A DNA stretch of 64,000 nt from JBARDN01 sp050736695 (GTDB taxonomy: Bacteria > Desulfobacterota > Binatia > Binatales > Binataceae), in assembly GCA_050736695.1 (NCBI GenBank), contig JBOHWH010000201.1, forward strand, positions 28,637 to 92,636, in the 5' to 3' direction. How positions within the stretch are numbered: position 1 is the first letter of the stretch; each line of letters starts with the position of its first letter. The notes below the pieces were generated by a model. That model made no database searches. It was not told where the DNA came from and worked only from the letters and a program-made list of their open reading frames with translations. This document shows, one piece after another, positions 61,738-64,000 of the stretch. A program made the translations under genes and the position numbers.

Positions 61738-62633
61738 TCGGCGGCCACAGACTCGCGCGGCGGAGTCCAAGCCAAGATCAGCAGTTCCTCGCCATCTCTG
61801 TCGAGCTGAGCGAACTCGCCCGCTTTAAGCGTAGCGAGGACCTGCTGATCGAATGGACCCGAACCGAAGTGTGCGGAAGCGAAGCCATGCTCGAGCAGAG
61901 CCTTCCCGAGAAATTCATGCGAAGGCGCAATCGGATGATCTTGACCAATCCAATGCCAGAATAACCCGCCGCGAGCCGCGCGGCCGGTGAAGTTGGGAAT
62001 CATTGCGAATAGCAAGCCGTCCGGCGCAAGCAGACGGGCAAACAGATCAAAAGATTTACCGAGGTCGGGCAGATGCTCGATCACATGACTGGAAAAGATG
62101 ACGTCGAAAGATCCGGGTTCGAGGTTTTCCAGCGCCGCGGAGCTATCAATGATGTTCACGCCAAGTTTGTCCGCACCAAATCGCGCGCGTGGCCTGGAAA
62201 TTTCGAATCCGGTCGCCGCAAATCCAGCCTCGCCAAGTTGACGCACCCCGTAACCCCAGGAGCATCCGTAATCCAGCACACGCCCGCGAACTCGAAGCGC
62301 GCGCAGTGCTGCGATCTTGTGGTTGAAATTGAGATTCCCGGGAAATCCGTCGCAAAGGAAGCGGCTGAGTTCAGCGTCGGTTGGAAGGATCGTGACCTCG
62401 GGTTCGTCGTAGGTCTCCTGATATCGCTCCTCGTTTTCTGCAACTTCTTCCGTCGGATACCGGAACATCAGTCCACAATCTTCACATCGTATAACTTCCA
62501 CGATTATTTTTTTTCGCCCGAGCAAACATAGCCGGTCCGTCTCGTGGCAGTAGGGGCAGGCTCGCGGCTGCCCGCGCAGCCGATGCCGCATGACCCGGAT
62601 CAGATAATCCAGCTTTGCTCGTGATAGGCGCAT
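61734..62633 (-). CDS. SAM-dependent methyltransferase with N-terminal zinc-ribbon-like motif
   Basis: 299 aa. ACPYCHETDRLCLLG and VIRCEDCGLMFRYP in the first 60 residues provide two CxxC pairs for a small zinc ribbon, as in Methyltransf_23/TcmP-like proteins of surface-glycan loci. The core follows: GRVLDYGCSWGYGVRQLGEAG, ATGFEISRPRARFG, FDVIFSSHVIEHLPDLGKSFDLFARLLAPDG. It is next to another methyltransferase with a four-base overlap, so at least two methylations of the glycan are expected. The target is unproven. Confidence 0.85.
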   Translation of the reverse strand: MRLSRAKLDYLIRVMRHRLRGQPRACPYCHETDRLCLLGRKKIIVEVIRCEDCGLMFRYPTEEVAENEERYQETYDEPEVTILPTDAELSRFLCDGFPGNLNFNHKIAALRALRVRGRVLDYGCSWGYGVRQLGEAGFAATGFEISRPRARFGADKLGVNIIDSSAALENLEPGSFDVIFSSHVIEHLPDLGKSFDLFARLLAPDGLLFAMIPNFTGRAARGGLFWHWIGQDHPIAPSHEFLGKALLEHGFASAHFGSGPFDQQVLATLKAGEFAQLDRDGEELLILAWTPPRESVAAE

Positions 62634-62652
62634 TCAAAATTTTCCCGAGCCC

Positions 62653-62769
62653 TCAAGAGTTCGCGGCGGCCCGGCAGCCCGTCATCGCGAGGATGCGGTC
62701 GAGGACCGGGGCGAACGCCCGTTCGTAGTTGTATTTCTCCTCGTGCGCGCGCCGCGCCGCGAGGCTCAT
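62653..62769 (-). pseudogene. Orphan 3' end of a glycosyltransferase gene
   Basis: 38 codons, MSLAARRAHEEKYNYER then AFAPVLDRILAMTG, ending in TGA. The same text ends the glycosyltransferase at 63614-64000 (MSLAARRAHEEKYNYERLFAPVLERL). Base identity over 62690-62770 versus 63648-63724 looks about 85%. Its ATG overlaps the upstream methyltransferase stop by four bases. It is the residue of a second glycosyltransferase copy and has no known function by itself. Confidence 0.8.
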
Positions 62770-63581
62770 CGTTGCGGGCGGGACCGCTCAATGGAGGCCG
62801 CGCCCTGACTGGTGAAATCGCATCGCTCGATTCCATGGTCGCGACAGAAATCGAGCCACGCGCTGTGACCCAGAATATCGTCGCTCCACATGATCCCGCC
62901 CGCTCTCACATACGGATATGCAGCCTTGAATTCCCACATCATGTGCTCGTAGGAGTGGTCGCTGTCGTGTATGAAGATGTCGATCTCGCCGAGCGATTCG
63001 AGCAGCGGCGGAAGCTCGACGCGAGCATCGCCGGCCACAACGCTATGCCGATCGAGGAGTGCGTCCGGGATTGCCCAGCCAGAGGTTAGTCCGTGCGGCG
63101 TGAACGAGTGGCCCTCCGATGGGCTTAGATCACCAGCCGGCGCGGGCGGCGGCGCCAAGTCGATCGTCCATAGATGTCCGGCGGCATTGCGCCGGAGCGC
63201 GCGCAGGATGAATGCGGACGATTTTCCGGGAGTACCACCGGTCTCAATTATTTTCCGCGGTTGGATCAATCGGCATAGCGCGTACAGGGCCACGCAGGAG
63301 AAAAACATGGTGTTGCCGTTTTCAGCAACCATAAAATCTGTTGGAAGCGGAAAATAGTTGGTATGCCTGCGGTAGCGCGAGCGCACATCGGCGATAAACT
63401 CGCGATCGTTCTCGGCCTCGCGGCACATCGCGCTGACATCCGCGGCCGATGCGCCCGTCAAACGCGCGAGCGACTTGTTGCGGAGTTCGCGCATGCGTGA
63501 GTACTGAAGAAAAAGGCGAGCCCGATAGCCAATCGCGCTCGGGCGACGCAGTGCAATACTCGCGGCCTTTAGCCAGTGCAT
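62766..63581 (-). CDS. Class I SAM-dependent methyltransferase (Methyltransf_24-like)
   Basis: 271 aa from ATG 63581; the open frame continues further upstream but only as antisense to the neighbouring glycosyltransferase end. The core has RKIIETGGTPGKSSAFILRAL as motif I (a Thr-Gly-Gly variant), HLWTIDLAPPP, VVAGDARVELPPLLESLGEIDIFIHDSDHSYEHMMWEFKAAYPYVRAGGIMWSDDI. The Asp-rich HDSDHSY strand is typical of Methyltransf_24, where it binds a metal or substrate. It lies between two copies of the glycosyltransferase 3' end. Confidence 0.85.
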   Translation of the reverse strand: MHWLKAASIALRRPSAIGYRARLFLQYSRMRELRNKSLARLTGASAADVSAMCREAENDREFIADVRSRYRRHTNYFPLPTDFMVAENGNTMFFSCVALYALCRLIQPRKIIETGGTPGKSSAFILRALRRNAAGHLWTIDLAPPPAPAGDLSPSEGHSFTPHGLTSGWAIPDALLDRHSVVAGDARVELPPLLESLGEIDIFIHDSDHSYEHMMWEFKAAYPYVRAGGIMWSDDILGHSAWLDFCRDHGIERCDFTSQGAASIERSRPQR

Positions 63582-63613
63582 AAGTATAATTCTCCCGCGG
63601 CGGGAACACACGT

Positions 63614-64000
63614 TTACGCTTTGATCGAATCCGCAAGCTCGGTGAGACGCTCCAGCACCGGAGCGAACAGGCGCTCGTAATTGTACTTCTCTTCGTGCGC
63701 GCGGCGCGCCGCGAGGCTCATCGCGAGGTAGCGCTCGCGGTCGGCGAGGATGAACTCGATCGCGCGCGCGATCGACGCCGGATCCTCGGGATTCGCGTAA
63801 GTAACCCACGGATCGCCGGCAAAGAACTCGCGGAAGCTCAAGCGATCGGGCACAACGACGGGCAGTCCCCACGCTGCGTACTCGAAGAGTTTGTTGGGCG
63901 ACGACCCTGAATGCTGCCAGTTTGGATTCGCCGCGCGGTAAAGTACCAGGCCCGCGCATGCATCCTGCGCGCGCCTCATTCGTTCGGGATCCGGCACCCA
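63614..64000 (-). CDS. Glycosyltransferase family 4 (C-terminal part, cut by window end)
   Basis: About 128 codons up to the window edge. The donor domain is readable: LVLYRAANPNWQHSGSSPNKLFEYAAWGLPVVVPDRLSF, where the Ser-Pro-Asn-Lys-Leu-Phe-Glu-Tyr segment is the nucleotide-sugar pocket of GT-B family 4 enzymes. The last 40 residues are duplicated at 62653-62769. Its N-terminal domain lies beyond the window. Confidence 0.88.
   Translation of the reverse strand, partial: WVPDPERMRRAQDACAGLVLYRAANPNWQHSGSSPNKLFEYAAWGLPVVVPDRLSFREFFAGDPWVTYANPEDPASIARAIEFILADRERYLAMSLAARRAHEEKYNYERLFAPVLERLTELADSIKA

Overview
GC-rich bacterial chromosome, most likely an environmental deltaproteobacterium in the broad sense (Binatota/Desulfobacterota-like). 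This placement is an inference from the gene families and the roughly 70% GC of sampled housekeeping lines; no rRNA is present to settle it. No tRNA or CRISPR array was seen.

Region 1 (1-24.5 kb) is mostly housekeeping: the tail of a NorD-like VWA protein, gpmI-eno, a peptidase E-like hydrolase, a CoA-transferase, a compact minus-strand run alr-purH-purD-tsaC-DUF1015-histidine phosphatase, a TPP-riboswitch-controlled thiS-thiG-thiE operon, a membrane-anchored peroxiredoxin-like protein, a nicotinamidase-like hydrolase, a CDF metal exporter, apt, a sugar-nucleotide epimerase, metH and a YjbQ protein. Two inverted copies of a roughly 350-bp palindromic repeat bracket the epimerase-metH segment.

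Region 2 (24.7-31.6 kb) is a scrambled boundary: gmd and a sugar-phosphate cupin, a VanZ-like protein, an IS481-type remnant, a decayed IS21 element, a truncated haemoglobin, a stranded 3' piece of an asparagine synthetase gene and a multi-pass membrane protein.

Region 3 (31.8-44.1 kb) holds the main discovery, a lasso-peptide biosynthetic cluster. The minus-strand order is ABC exporter, HPr-kinase-like peptide kinase, B2 leader peptidase, B1 (PqqD-like recognition element), lasso cyclase, a 52-codon precursor gene (38316-38474), then a prolyl-hydroxylase-like 2OG oxygenase. The precursor has the exact leader pattern YxxPxLxxxG, Thr at -2, and an 18-residue core GTPPHPFETSNHPPYSRT, which predicts a Gly1-Glu8 macrolactam. 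A nucleotidyltransferase, a second 2OG-like oxygenase, an AspH-PDZ hydroxylase and three methyltransferases lie next to it. A hydroxylated and terminally phosphorylated or nucleotidylated lasso peptide is a reasonable hypothesis.

Region 4 (44.2-64 kb) is a minus-strand surface polysaccharide locus: a WecA/CapD-N fusion, five glycosyltransferases (one cut by the window end), a NodU-type carbamoyltransferase, a Wzy-like polymerase, a large secreted beta-helix protein, a glutamine-dependent AsnB and several methyltransferases. One methyltransferase lies between duplicated glycosyltransferase 3' ends. The lasso operon sits at the distal end of this transcription unit with no obvious promoter of its own.
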